The notes under the pieces are model-generated. The model did no database searches. It saw only the letters and a program-made list of their open reading frames with translations, and was not told the origin of the DNA. Source: Candidatus Baltobacteraceae bacterium (GTDB lineage: Bacteria; Vulcanimicrobiota; Vulcanimicrobiia; Vulcanimicrobiales; Vulcanimicrobiaceae). Taken from it: 64,000 nt of DNA. Location: assembly GCA_036559195.1 (NCBI GenBank), contig DATBTN010000060.1:1-64000 (forward strand), in the 5' to 3' direction. Position numbers and translations under genes: made by a program. This document shows positions 8,849 through 17,727 of the stretch, one piece after another (position 1 is the first letter of the stretch; every line of letters starts with the position of its first letter).

Positions 8849-9205
8849 ATGTCCGATCAAATTCGCGACCAAATCGACCAAGAGATCGCCGGCAACAAGA
8901 TCCTCGTCTACGGCAAAGGCACCAAGACGGCGCCGCGCTGCGGGTTTACGCTCGAGACGATTCAGTTCTTCGATTCATTCGGCTATCCGTACGAAGTGGT
9001 CGACGTACTCGAGAACATGCCCAAGCGCGAGGCACTCGCGGAGATGACGAATTGGCCGACGCTGCCGAAAGTCTTCATCAACGGCAAGTTCTGCGGCGAC
9101 ACCGACGTTCTCGGCCCGATGGCGCAGAGCGGGGAACTCCAACAAACGCTCAAAGAGGCGTTCGGCTACGAACCGGCCGCCAAACAAACCATCAACCTCC
9201 ACTAA
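8849..9205 (+). CDS. grxD: Monothiol glutaredoxin (Grx4 type) with a CGFT active site
   Basis: A 118-aa Fe-S cluster carrier or sensor. The active site at 31-34 reads C-G-F-T rather than the near-invariant C-G-F-S. WPTLPKVFINGKF and the GDTDVL glutathione-binding segment are present. A second cysteine, C82, sits in KFCGDTD, where a valine or isoleucine is usual. The C-terminus carries an extra tail. It is directly downstream of bolA, so a BolA-Grx complex is expected. Whether the CGFT site changes cluster transfer cannot be told from sequence. Confidence 0.88.
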   Translation: MSDQIRDQIDQEIAGNKILVYGKGTKTAPRCGFTLETIQFFDSFGYPYEVVDVLENMPKREALAEMTNWPTLPKVFINGKFCGDTDVLGPMAQSGELQQTLKEAFGYEPAAKQTINLH

Positions 9206-9242
9206 CCGAGGGCGTTTCGTCGTGTGACGAAGGGGGATTGAT

Positions 9243-10079
9243 TTGTTTGGGACGGTTGTGAGTGCGGGTGAGGTTGGTGCGCATCTCGGTGATTCGGGGT
9301 GGGTTGTTGTGGATTGCAGGCATTCGCTGCAAGATTTTGCGGCCGGGCGGCGGGCGTATGAGAGCGCGCATATTCCGGGCGCGTTTTTTGCCGGGGTCGA
9401 AGAGGATCTGGCTGGACGCAAGACCGGATCGAACGGGCGTCATCCGTTGCCGGAGCCCGCGGCCTTCGCGGCGTTTCTGCGTTCGCTCGGCGTGACGGAG
9501 CGCACGCAGCTCGTTGCGTACGATGCGGGCGGCGATATGTTCGCGGCGCGTTTTTGGTTTCTGGCGAAATGGATCGGACACGATGCGGTGGCGGTGCTCG
9601 ATGGCGGGCTCGCGGCGTGGCAAGACGGCGGCTATCCGGTCAACGGCGACGCGCCGCTCGCGCGAACGGAAGGAACCATCGAGCCGCGCGTTCGAGCGGA
9701 GAGCGTCGTTCGCGTCGATGACGTACGTGCGAACCTTGACTCGCCGGCGTTCGCGCTTTTGGACGCTCGCAGCGCCGAACGATTTGCCGGCGTGAACGAG
9801 ACCGTCGATCCCGTCGGCGGCCATATTCCCGGCGCGCGCAATCGCGTCTTCAAAGACAACTACGACGAGCGCGGACAATTCAAACCGGCGGCGCGTCTGC
9901 AGGCGGAATTCGAGGCGCTCGGCATTCCGCCCGAACGCATCGTGCACCAGTGCGGCTCCGGCGTCTCCGCGGCGGTCAATGTGTTGGCTATGGAGATTGC
10001 CGGATTGACCGGGTCGCGACTCTATCCGGGCTCGTGGAGCGAGTGGTGCGCGGACCCCGCGCGGCCTATCGCGCGCTGA
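9243..10079 (+). CDS. Sulfurtransferase with two rhodanese domains
   Basis: A 278-aa thiosulfate/3-mercaptopyruvate sulfurtransferase-type protein. The N-terminal inactive rhodanese domain is at about 5-130 (SAHIPGAFF, LVAYDAGGDMFAARFWF). The C-terminal catalytic domain is at about 155-275, with C237 in HQCGSGVSA. The loop CGSGVSA is the thiosulfate/mercaptopyruvate type. The start is probably TTG 9243 behind AAGGGGGA; GTG 9258 is an alternative. Its 3' end overlaps the convergent phosphoesterase gene by 14 nt. Confidence 0.88.
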   Translation: MFGTVVSAGEVGAHLGDSGWVVVDCRHSLQDFAAGRRAYESAHIPGAFFAGVEEDLAGRKTGSNGRHPLPEPAAFAAFLRSLGVTERTQLVAYDAGGDMFAARFWFLAKWIGHDAVAVLDGGLAAWQDGGYPVNGDAPLARTEGTIEPRVRAESVVRVDDVRANLDSPAFALLDARSAERFAGVNETVDPVGGHIPGARNRVFKDNYDERGQFKPAARLQAEFEALGIPPERIVHQCGSGVSAAVNVLAMEIAGLTGSRLYPGSWSEWCADPARPIAR

Positions 10080-11346
10080 CCCGCCGAGCGTAGAGCGCGG
10101 CGCCGATCGCCAGCAGCACCGCGGCGATGCCTGCGAGGATACGCGGGTAGCGGCCGCCCCCGATACTCGTTCCGGCGCAGCGGCGGTACGACCCCGCATC
10201 GAGATTGGCCGTCGCGCACCAAAACGCGCGAAAGTTTTGCGGCGTCACTTCCGGCGGCCGCGCGGCGCCGTCGTATGCGCGAGCGAAGCGCGCTTGCAAC
10301 GCCGGATCGCGTTCGAGACGCTGCGTGACCTTGCGTATCGTTTCCGCGTTCACCGATTGCATGCCGAAGCTCGCTTGCGAGTCGAAGACCGTCGCGCTCC
10401 GGCCCCGTACGAGCGCGGCGGCCCGCAGGTCGGCGATCGTGCCGTCGGCGCGTACGCGGATCGTGAGAAACGCCGGGTCGTTTCCATAGATCGGCGAAAT
10501 CGCCGGAGCGAGCAGCATCGCCACGTCGCGCGCCGGATCGGCGGCGGCGCTGGAACGAAATGCGAACCTGTGCGTGTGGCCGGCGACGACGAGTGCGACG
10601 CGATCGGCGGGATCGTCGATTAACCCGAGCAGCGTACGTTGGCCCAAACCTAGAAACGGCACGATCACCACGCCGTGAATCAGACGCGTCGAGAAGACGT
10701 CGACGCCGGGCGGAATATGCAGCAGCAGCCAATTACGATCGCCGCGCGGCGTGGAGCGAAGGGTCTTCGCGAGCCATGCGTACTGGTCGCTCACCGGGTC
10801 GGCGAGGCTCGATTCGCACGCGCGATACCGCCACGACCACACGACGTCGTCGGTCACGACGGCGCGCAATCCGCGAATCGGAAGGCGAGCGACGTATGCG
10901 CCGCGCCGCGCGAAATCGCGCGCGAACGCGGGCGCGGCGCCGTTGCGGTCGACCAGCGGTGCCCAGGCACCGGCGACGGCGCGTAAGAATGCTCCGTTCG
11001 GCGCCGAGCGATAGTCGCCGCAAGCCGAATCGTTGTTGCCGAGCACCAGCACGAACTGCGCCCGCGGAAACGCGCGATCGAAGCGGCGCGCCAACTCCGC
11101 CATCGTGGAAGCTGCGAGCGCGCTCGTGAGATGGTGCGCGAGCAGATCGCCCATGACCAGCACGACCGGCGGATCGGGGTCGATGCGACGCATCGCATCG
11201 AGCGAGCGAGCGAGAAGCGCGGGGTTCGTATCGGAACCGGCGGTTGCGGCGGCGGTCGTACTCCCCAGCGGGTTGTAGTGCACGTCGCTAACGACGAGCC
11301 ACGGGCCCAACGCGAGGGCGGCGACGAGGAGCGCGTGAGGGAGCAT
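10066..11346 (-). CDS. Exported calcineurin-like metallophosphoesterase (sphingomyelinase-like), membrane-anchored
   Basis: A 426-aa protein with an N-terminal signal (MLPHALLVAALALGPW) and the full phosphoesterase motif set: SDVHYNP, GDLLAHH, GNNDSACG, HIPPG and AGHTHRF. The pattern resembles acid sphingomyelinase-like enzymes, in which the extracytoplasmic domain cleaves phosphodiesters. A hydrophobic C-terminal helix at about 402-420 with a basic end (ARRVSAR) should anchor it. Convergent with the rhodanese gene. The substrate is not deducible. Confidence 0.8.
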   Translation of the reverse strand: MLPHALLVAALALGPWLVVSDVHYNPLGSTTAAATAGSDTNPALLARSLDAMRRIDPDPPVVLVMGDLLAHHLTSALAASTMAELARRFDRAFPRAQFVLVLGNNDSACGDYRSAPNGAFLRAVAGAWAPLVDRNGAAPAFARDFARRGAYVARLPIRGLRAVVTDDVVWSWRYRACESSLADPVSDQYAWLAKTLRSTPRGDRNWLLLHIPPGVDVFSTRLIHGVVIVPFLGLGQRTLLGLIDDPADRVALVVAGHTHRFAFRSSAAADPARDVAMLLAPAISPIYGNDPAFLTIRVRADGTIADLRAAALVRGRSATVFDSQASFGMQSVNAETIRKVTQRLERDPALQARFARAYDGAARPPEVTPQNFRAFWCATANLDAGSYRRCAGTSIGGGRYPRILAGIAAVLLAIGAALYARRVSAR

Positions 11347-11394
11347 CTAACCTCGTTCGAGAGCGCGCTTCGTAACCACTTTGCAGGAGCATCC

Positions 11395-11859
11395 ATGCCG
11401 CGATACTGGCTTTTCAAAAGCGAACCGCACGCGTATGGCTTCGACCAGCTCAAAATCGACGGGCGTACGCCGTGGTCTGGCGTTCGCAGTTTTCAAGCGC
11501 GCAACAACATGCTCGAAATGCGCCTCGGCGATCTCGGCTTCTTCTATCACTCGAGCATTCCCGAACCTGCGGCCGTCGGCATCTGCGAGGTCGTGAAAGA
11601 AGGCTACCCCGATTTCACCGCGTTCGAGAAGGGCGGCGAGTATTACGATCCCCGCAGCAAACCCGATAAACCGATGTGGCAGATGGTCGACGTGCGCTAC
11701 GTGGAGCCCCTCGCGCATCCGGTAACGCTGGCCCGAATGCGCGAGGAACCGCGTTTGGTCGGCATGGCGCTGCTGCGCCGCGGGCAGCGCCTCTCCGTGC
11801 AGCCGCTGATGCCGCACGAGTGGAAGATCGTGCTGGAGCTCAGTAAGACGCCGTCGTAA
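11395..11859 (+). CDS. EVE domain protein (THYN1-like)
   Basis: A 154-aa single EVE domain of the PUA-like fold, known to bind modified bases in nucleic acids. The hallmarks are YWLFKSEPHAYGFDQL at the N-terminus, W-S-G-V-R-S-F-Q-A-R-N-N-M, FYHSS and the C-terminal segment LMPHEWKIVLEL. ATG 11395 follows CAGGAG and restores the family's exact N-terminus. It stands alone between convergent and divergent neighbours. Confidence 0.9.
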   Translation: MPRYWLFKSEPHAYGFDQLKIDGRTPWSGVRSFQARNNMLEMRLGDLGFFYHSSIPEPAAVGICEVVKEGYPDFTAFEKGGEYYDPRSKPDKPMWQMVDVRYVEPLAHPVTLARMREEPRLVGMALLRRGQRLSVQPLMPHEWKIVLELSKTPS

Positions 11860-11861
11860 CG

Positions 11862-14738
11862 CTACGGCTTTCCTAACACCTTCGTGAGCGTGACTCGAAG
11901 AATCTGCGGGCCCAGAACGTTGGCTTGGGTGGCGGCGGCTTGACCGTTTGCCAACGGGATCGCGAGCCCGCCGCCAAAGTTCGGGAAGACGGCCGGGTAT
12001 TGATTCGTCAGGTTATCCCCGGAGAGCTGCAGCGAGAGCCCGTCGTTTAGCGGATAACTTACCGAAGCGCTCAGCACGCCGAACGGCGCGCGATTGAGGG
12101 CGTTGTTCTTGCCGAAATAGGTCTCACCGACGATCGCGTACGCGCCGTTGGCGAGCCGGTAACTCAGCTCCCCGTAGCCTTGCGCGTACGGAACGTTTTG
12201 GTTGCTGAACCCGCCGACGCTCAATCCGCTGCCGCTGATGCCGCCGCCGTTAAAGTTCTGCCCGGCGACGATGGCGAGATTCGTATTCGCCGTGCACCCC
12301 GGACCCGGCGTGCTGCAATAGAAGTACGGCGGCAGGTTGTAGGCATAGGCTTTCTGCAGCGCGCCCTGCAGCGTGTAGCCGAAGCCCGTCGTGGGACGAT
12401 GGCGCAGCGAGAGCTCGAGACCTTGAAAACGCGCGTTATTGAGGTTGACGTTCGAGTTGAAAAAGAGCGGCGTGTTGGCTTGGCAACCGGTAGGGGCGTT
12501 GGTCAGCGGGTCGTTCGCGGGACAGAGCTGGCCGCTATTGGTCGTTTCGGTGATGAAGTGATTGAAGAGATTGGTTTGGTACACGTCGCCGGAGAGCGTC
12601 GTCACGCCGTCGCGAAAACGATAGTCGGCGCCGAGATCGTACCCGAACGCCGTCTCCGGCGAAAGCGCTCCCGAGTTCACCTTCTCCGTTGCGATGTTCG
12701 ATTTGCTGTTGAACGAGATGGGCTGCAGCGTTCCGCTGAGCAGCGCCAAGTATGGCGGAGCGATTGCGGAGCCGGCGGAGAGCCGCAGCGCCAGACTCGC
12801 GCTCGGCCGGTATTCAACCGCAACTCGTCCGTCGTAGTGGGCGTGCGTCGTCGTGTTGAAGACGAAGCCGTTCCCGTCGAAGGTGCAGCCATTGCCGCCG
12901 CCCAGCGTACACTTCGTTGGATACGTGCTGCGATAGTTGTTGAAATAGTTCGCGATCGCGACGGTTAAGCGATCGTTCAATTGAAAGTTGCCGCGCAGCA
13001 GCAGCGTGCGGAACAACTGCCCCGATCCGGCCGGCAGCGTGATGCTCTGGTTCAAACGCAAGCCGCTCGTGGTAAACGCGGCTTTGCTCGCCGAGGGACC
13101 GCTGACGAACAGATTATAGCTCGTGGTCGTCGAGTCGGACTGATCGTACGAGAGTTCGGCGAGATCCTTGTCGTTGTTTCCAAACGGATGATCGTACTCG
13201 AACGAATAGCCTTTGAGCCGATCGATCTCGGCCTGGTTGAAATAGTTGAAGAACGTGACCGGAACGGTTTGACCGCTAAAGGTCTGTTTGGAGTTCGAGT
13301 CGTTACCGTAGAGTTGATACCCGAAGGTTTGCGGCCGGAACGGATCGGTGCTGCCGGTGTAGAGCAGGCGGTCGATGCCGGCGGCGTAGTACCGCGCGAG
13401 CAGCGTGTCTTTGCCCAGGGTCGTGCGGAAGTCGCCTTCGAAGATCGGCTCGTTGTTGATTTCGCGATCGTCGCCAACGCGCACGAAGCCGACATCTTGA
13501 ATGCTGCCGTTCGGAATCGAGCCGGCGTACGTCTTGGACGTGGTCGCGAACGTCGAGGGCGTGATGTCGCCGGCGTTGGCGTTATTGTTGGCAAAGGTCT
13601 GGCCGCCCAGATAGGCGACGGTCAGGCTCGATGCCGGCGAGAACTTGTACCGCAGCTTGGCGAGTTCGGAGCGATTCTCGTACAAGCTCGTGATCGGCTG
13701 GCAGCACGCGATCAAATTGTAGTTGTTTTCGACGGCCGAGATCGTGCCCGGAACGATCGGTGTCGGGAACGCATCGTTGAAGCCGATCGTGGTGCCGGTC
13801 GTTCCGTTGAAGTTCAGAATACCGTTCGTCGGGCTCGAGGGCGAAAGGATCGATTGGTAGTTGTTGGTCGCGCTCGAGAGGTTCGCATCGGAATAGGCCG
13901 CCACGAATCCGAGTTTGCCGACGGTATTCGATAAGCCGAAGTTGACCGTCGCGCTCCCGCGATTGTCGATGCCGGCGGAGTAGAACCCGGTCGGCGTGTA
14001 GGTCGGATCCTTCGTCTCGAAGTTTACGGTGCCGCCGATCGCGTAGTTCACCTCCGGAGCCTCGACGCCCGGTCCTTTGACGACTTCGACGTTCTGGAGC
14101 ATGAACGGATTGAGAAAGGTCGTGACGTAGTCGCCGAAGGTGCCGACCGAGACGGGGTGGCCGTCGATCAGCGTGGCCGTTTCGTACGAGAGCGCGCCGC
14201 GAATGTTGGGAAAGGTGATCGCACCGGGAGCGGCAGCGTTGCCGCCGGTTTGCGGCAGACTCGCGACGATGCCGGGCGTTTCGTCGAGCACCTTCATCAC
14301 TTGCGTCGCGCCCTGCTCTTGGATCGTTTGAGCGCTGATGACGTTCACGGATGCGGGCGTGGTATTGAACGTGCCGCGGCCGGTCGCCCGAACGCTCGCG
14401 ATCGTGCGCAGCGATGTGAAGTTGATCGCCTGCATCGTCACGACGATGTTGGGGCTCGCCCCGGCGAGGACGGTGAAGAAGTCCTCGTTGACCGGATTGT
14501 AGCCGGCCTTGCTGATCGCGACGGAGTACACGCCCTGCCCAACGTCGCCGATGGTGAACGCGCCGGTGGCGTCGGTGGCGGATCGATACGTCGCCGGCCC
14601 CGTGAGTGCGACCGCGGCACCCGCAACCGGAGCGCCGTTCGTATCGGTGACTTTCCCGGTTACCGTACTCGCTTGCGCCGCCTGCGCGAGCGCAAACGAC
14701 AATGCGAAAACGCAAAGCGTGCCAAAAAACTTGACCAC
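11862..14738 (-). CDS. TonB-dependent outer-membrane receptor with N-terminal carboxypeptidase-regulatory-like domain (copy 1)
   Basis: A 958-aa outer-membrane beta-barrel transporter, energised by TonB. Order: signal peptide 1-23; a CarboxypepD_reg-like beta sandwich at about 25-105 (TGKVTDTNGAPVAGAAVAL); plug at about 120-240 with LIDGHPVSVG and VEVVKGPG; then the barrel. The conserved linker TSLRTIASVRATGRGTFNTT is shared with copy 2. GTG 14738 follows GAGGGGG. The ligand is unknown; a substrate-specific neighbour is lacking and no tonB/exbBD lies in the window. The last residues are VLGKP, not the usual terminal aromatic residue. Confidence 0.92.
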   Translation of the reverse strand: MVKFFGTLCVFALSFALAQAAQASTVTGKVTDTNGAPVAGAAVALTGPATYRSATDATGAFTIGDVGQGVYSVAISKAGYNPVNEDFFTVLAGASPNIVVTMQAINFTSLRTIASVRATGRGTFNTTPASVNVISAQTIQEQGATQVMKVLDETPGIVASLPQTGGNAAAPGAITFPNIRGALSYETATLIDGHPVSVGTFGDYVTTFLNPFMLQNVEVVKGPGVEAPEVNYAIGGTVNFETKDPTYTPTGFYSAGIDNRGSATVNFGLSNTVGKLGFVAAYSDANLSSATNNYQSILSPSSPTNGILNFNGTTGTTIGFNDAFPTPIVPGTISAVENNYNLIACCQPITSLYENRSELAKLRYKFSPASSLTVAYLGGQTFANNNANAGDITPSTFATTSKTYAGSIPNGSIQDVGFVRVGDDREINNEPIFEGDFRTTLGKDTLLARYYAAGIDRLLYTGSTDPFRPQTFGYQLYGNDSNSKQTFSGQTVPVTFFNYFNQAEIDRLKGYSFEYDHPFGNNDKDLAELSYDQSDSTTTSYNLFVSGPSASKAAFTTSGLRLNQSITLPAGSGQLFRTLLLRGNFQLNDRLTVAIANYFNNYRSTYPTKCTLGGGNGCTFDGNGFVFNTTTHAHYDGRVAVEYRPSASLALRLSAGSAIAPPYLALLSGTLQPISFNSKSNIATEKVNSGALSPETAFGYDLGADYRFRDGVTTLSGDVYQTNLFNHFITETTNSGQLCPANDPLTNAPTGCQANTPLFFNSNVNLNNARFQGLELSLRHRPTTGFGYTLQGALQKAYAYNLPPYFYCSTPGPGCTANTNLAIVAGQNFNGGGISGSGLSVGGFSNQNVPYAQGYGELSYRLANGAYAIVGETYFGKNNALNRAPFGVLSASVSYPLNDGLSLQLSGDNLTNQYPAVFPNFGGGLAIPLANGQAAATQANVLGPQILRVTLTKVLGKP

Positions 14739-14777
14739 ACATCCCCCTCAATAGCGTAGCGTGCTATTGCACTCACT

Positions 14778-14804
14778 AAACTACAGAGGTTGCGGCGGTG
14801 TCAA
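14778..14804 (-). promoter_or_regulatory. Promoter-like boxes of receptor copy 1
   Basis: On the minus strand TTGACA (14804-14799), a 15-bp spacer, then TAGTTT (14783-14778), about 40 nt upstream of the GTG. The same arrangement and flanking bases precede copy 2. The short spacer suggests an activator or an alternative reading of the -10 a few bases further on. Confidence 0.5.
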
Positions 14805-14814
14805 GGGCCGCGGC

Positions 14815-17643
14815 TTAAGGAAACCTTGTGGAAAGGATAAGACGGTACGTCGGGGGTCCCAGAACGTTGCCGACGGTCGCCGCGCTCGAGCCGCCGACGA
14901 GGGGGATGGGCACGCCGCCGCCGTAGATCGGGAGAAAACCCGGGTAGGCATTAAAGATGTTGTCGCCCGAGAGCTGCAGCGACAAGTGTTCGCCCACCGG
15001 CGCGCGCAGCGTGGCGTACGCGATGCCGAACGCCGGCTCGTTGAGCGAGTTGTTGTGTCCGAAGTAGGTTTCGCCGAACGACGCGTAGGCGCCGCTCTTG
15101 AACGTGTACGAGAATTCCGCATTGCCTTGCGAATACGGAATGCGCATGTTGCCGTTGTACGAGAGACCGCCGATGCCGACGCCGACGCCGTTGGTGTTCT
15201 GGCCGGCAATGATATTGAGGTTTTGATCCTGCTTGCAGCCCGGTCCCGGAATCGAACAGTAGAAATAGGCCGGCAGATCGTAGTAGTAGCCTTTTTGGAG
15301 CGCGCCCGAGAGCGTGTATCCGAATCCGACCGGCGGCGCGTTACGAATCGCGAGCTCGATGCCTTCGAAGCGCGCGTTGCTGATGTTGACGTTGGTTTGA
15401 TTGAGGATCGGCGTCCCGGCCGGCGCGCCGCCGGTGCAAGGATTTGCCGCGCCGCAGACCAGACCCGTGTCGACCGTCTGCGCGAAGAAACGGTTGAAGA
15501 GGTTGGTGTAGTACAGATCGCCCGAGACGACCGTCGTTGGATCGCTCAGCCGCACGTCGGCGCCGAGATCGTAGCCGAAGCCCGTCTCCGGTTTGAGATT
15601 GCCGTTGCTCTGCTGTTCGGTCGCCACTTGGTTGGTCGCGTCATACGACGGCGTCGAGGTAATCTGATTGAGCAGCCCCAAGAACGGCGGCGCGATCGAG
15701 CTGCCGGCGGCGAAGCGAATCGCCGTCGCGGCGTTTGGCCGGTACACGAAACCGATGCGCGGATCGTCGTGCGTATTGTTCGTCGTCCCGAAGGTTACGC
15801 CGGTACCATGAATCGCCGCGTCGGCCGTAGCGCAGCCGGCGGCCGGACAGCCGATCGGATACGTGCTTCGATAGGTGTTGAGATAGTTGCTCAACGTTAC
15901 GTCGAGACGCCGGCCTACAAAGAAGTGACCGCGCAGGAGGTAGGTCGTAAAGAGTTGCGACGTTCCCGGCGGAAGGTTGAACGAATAGAAGGGTCCCGGA
16001 AAAACCGAGTAGTCCGTGCTCTGCGACGCGGTCCGATCGACCGAGAAGGTCAGTAAATCCTCGCCCATCGGGTGTTGATATTGGAACGATCCGCCCGAGA
16101 GCTTGTCGACCTCGGGTTCTTGATAGTAATCGTTGAAGCCGACGGTCGCGGGCGTACCGCTGAAGGTCTGGTTGACGTTCCCCGCGCCCGAGGAAACACC
16201 GTAGAGCGTGACGTTATTGAAGTCGGGATTGGTTAGGTTGAATCCCTGGAACTGGTAGCGCGTGATCGACGCGTTGTAGTAACGCGCGAGCAGCGTGTCC
16301 TTGCCCAGCGTGCTCGAGACTTCGCCTTGAAAGATCGGTTCTTTATTGGTCTCACCGCTGAAGGCCCCCGGGAAAACGTTAGCCACCTGGACGGCCCCCG
16401 GCGCTAGCGAACCGTTGTACGCGGGATCGCCGGGAACGAATTGGCCGTTGGTAAAGTCCGACGTGTTGCCGTTTTGGTCGCTCGCGGTTTGACCGCCGAG
16501 ATAGCTTACCGTCGCGACCGTCACCGGCGAAAAACGATACCGGAGTTTGAGCAGTTCGGCGGTCTGATCGAGGTTGCCGGCGAGACCGTAGCAGCAAGCG
16601 AGCAGCGGAAAACCCGTGGTAATGAAACTGCCGGTGTTGCCCACCTTCGATGAGGTCGCGTTGCCTTGCAGCGTGCCGCCGTTGTACGCGCCGCCGGAGG
16701 GATCGTAGTAGACCGATCGTCCGTTGAGCGCCGAGGGGTTGTTGTTGGTCGCGATATCCACGACGAAGCCCAGGCGGCCGATCGTATCGGAGAAACCGAA
16801 GTTCGTAAACGTGCCGCCCCGGTTATCGACGCCCACGAGCAGTTCGGGCTTGGGCGTTAACGTGGGCTCCTTGGTGCGAAAGTTCGTCGTGCCGCCGATC
16901 GCGTTGTTAACGACCGGCGAATCGGCGCCGGGACCCTTGATCACCTCGACGTTGCCGAACATGAAACTGTTGAGAAACGTCGTGACGTTGTCGCCGTACT
17001 GCCCGACCGAGATGGGATGACCGTCGATGAGCGAGGCCGTTTCGTACGACGTTGCGCCGCGAATATTCGGCACGGTAATCGATCCGGGCGAAGCCGCGTT
17101 CGATGAGTTGGAGGGAAACGAGATTTGAATGCCGGGAATCTGGCTGAGCACGCGCGTTACCTGCGGCTGCGCCTGATCGACGAACGCCTGCGAGGTGACG
17201 ACGTTGACCGAGGCCGCGGAGGTATTGAACGTGCCGCGCCCCGTTGCGTGGACGCTCGCGATCGTGCGCAGCGACGAAAAGGTCGCTCGATCGATGCGCA
17301 CGGTGAAGTCTTGCGTTTGGCCGGCGAGCACGACCACGTCGTTCTGGACGGCCGTGCTGTAGCCGGGCTTGTTGACCGTCAGCACGTAGACGCCCGGCGC
17401 GACGCCCGGCACCGAAAACGTCCCCTTCGCATCGGTCGCCGCCGTGTATTTCGACGGTCCGCGTAAAACGACGAGGGCGCCGGCGACCGGTTCGCCCGCG
17501 CCGTCGCTCACGGCACCCGATACGGAGGAGGCGCTCTGCGCGGCGGCCGTCTGGGCCGACGCCGGAATCGCCGTAGGCGCGAACGTCAAAAGAGCGCCGA
17601 TCATACCGCAAGCGGTAACACGCAACAAAAATCGTGCGATCAC
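14815..17643 (-). CDS. TonB-dependent outer-membrane receptor with N-terminal carboxypeptidase-regulatory-like domain (copy 2)
   Basis: A 942-aa paralog of the adjacent receptor with the same order: signal peptide (about 1-30), regulatory-like sandwich (SGAVSDGAGEPVAGALVVL), linker SSLRTIASVHATGRGTFNTS, plug with LIDGHPISVGQYGDNVTTF and VEVIKGPG, then barrel. It shares barrel landmarks with copy 1, including KDTLLARYY, FGYDLGAD, YFYC-PGPGC and a near-identical C-terminal third. GTG 17643 is preceded by GAAGGA. Genes this similar in tandem suggest duplication followed by divergence in ligand-facing loops. The ligand is unknown. Confidence 0.92.
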   Translation of the reverse strand: MIARFLLRVTACGMIGALLTFAPTAIPASAQTAAAQSASSVSGAVSDGAGEPVAGALVVLRGPSKYTAATDAKGTFSVPGVAPGVYVLTVNKPGYSTAVQNDVVVLAGQTQDFTVRIDRATFSSLRTIASVHATGRGTFNTSAASVNVVTSQAFVDQAQPQVTRVLSQIPGIQISFPSNSSNAASPGSITVPNIRGATSYETASLIDGHPISVGQYGDNVTTFLNSFMFGNVEVIKGPGADSPVVNNAIGGTTNFRTKEPTLTPKPELLVGVDNRGGTFTNFGFSDTIGRLGFVVDIATNNNPSALNGRSVYYDPSGGAYNGGTLQGNATSSKVGNTGSFITTGFPLLACCYGLAGNLDQTAELLKLRYRFSPVTVATVSYLGGQTASDQNGNTSDFTNGQFVPGDPAYNGSLAPGAVQVANVFPGAFSGETNKEPIFQGEVSSTLGKDTLLARYYNASITRYQFQGFNLTNPDFNNVTLYGVSSGAGNVNQTFSGTPATVGFNDYYQEPEVDKLSGGSFQYQHPMGEDLLTFSVDRTASQSTDYSVFPGPFYSFNLPPGTSQLFTTYLLRGHFFVGRRLDVTLSNYLNTYRSTYPIGCPAAGCATADAAIHGTGVTFGTTNNTHDDPRIGFVYRPNAATAIRFAAGSSIAPPFLGLLNQITSTPSYDATNQVATEQQSNGNLKPETGFGYDLGADVRLSDPTTVVSGDLYYTNLFNRFFAQTVDTGLVCGAANPCTGGAPAGTPILNQTNVNISNARFEGIELAIRNAPPVGFGYTLSGALQKGYYYDLPAYFYCSIPGPGCKQDQNLNIIAGQNTNGVGVGIGGLSYNGNMRIPYSQGNAEFSYTFKSGAYASFGETYFGHNNSLNEPAFGIAYATLRAPVGEHLSLQLSGDNIFNAYPGFLPIYGGGVPIPLVGGSSAATVGNVLGPPTYRLILSTRFP

Positions 17644-17700
17644 AATTCAGTCCTTCAAGCCGTGGGGCACAGCTCGGTAACAACGGCTATTAAGCCAACT

Positions 17701-17727
17701 TAACTACACCGACTGCGATTGTGTCAA
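17701..17727 (-). promoter_or_regulatory. Promoter-like boxes of receptor copy 2
   Basis: On the minus strand TTGACA (17727-17722), 15-bp spacer, TAGTTA (17706-17701), then TTAAG-N4-CTTAA, an inverted repeat just downstream. It overlaps the last codons of the polyphosphate kinase gene. It matches the boxes of copy 1 in sequence and spacing. Confidence 0.5.

Noticed and set aside
12180-13934. Long open frames antisense to the first TonB-dependent receptor
   Set aside because: They are rich in Arg, Val, Gly and Glu from mirrored GC-rich codons, have no recognisable domain, and lie wholly inside a well-supported gene.
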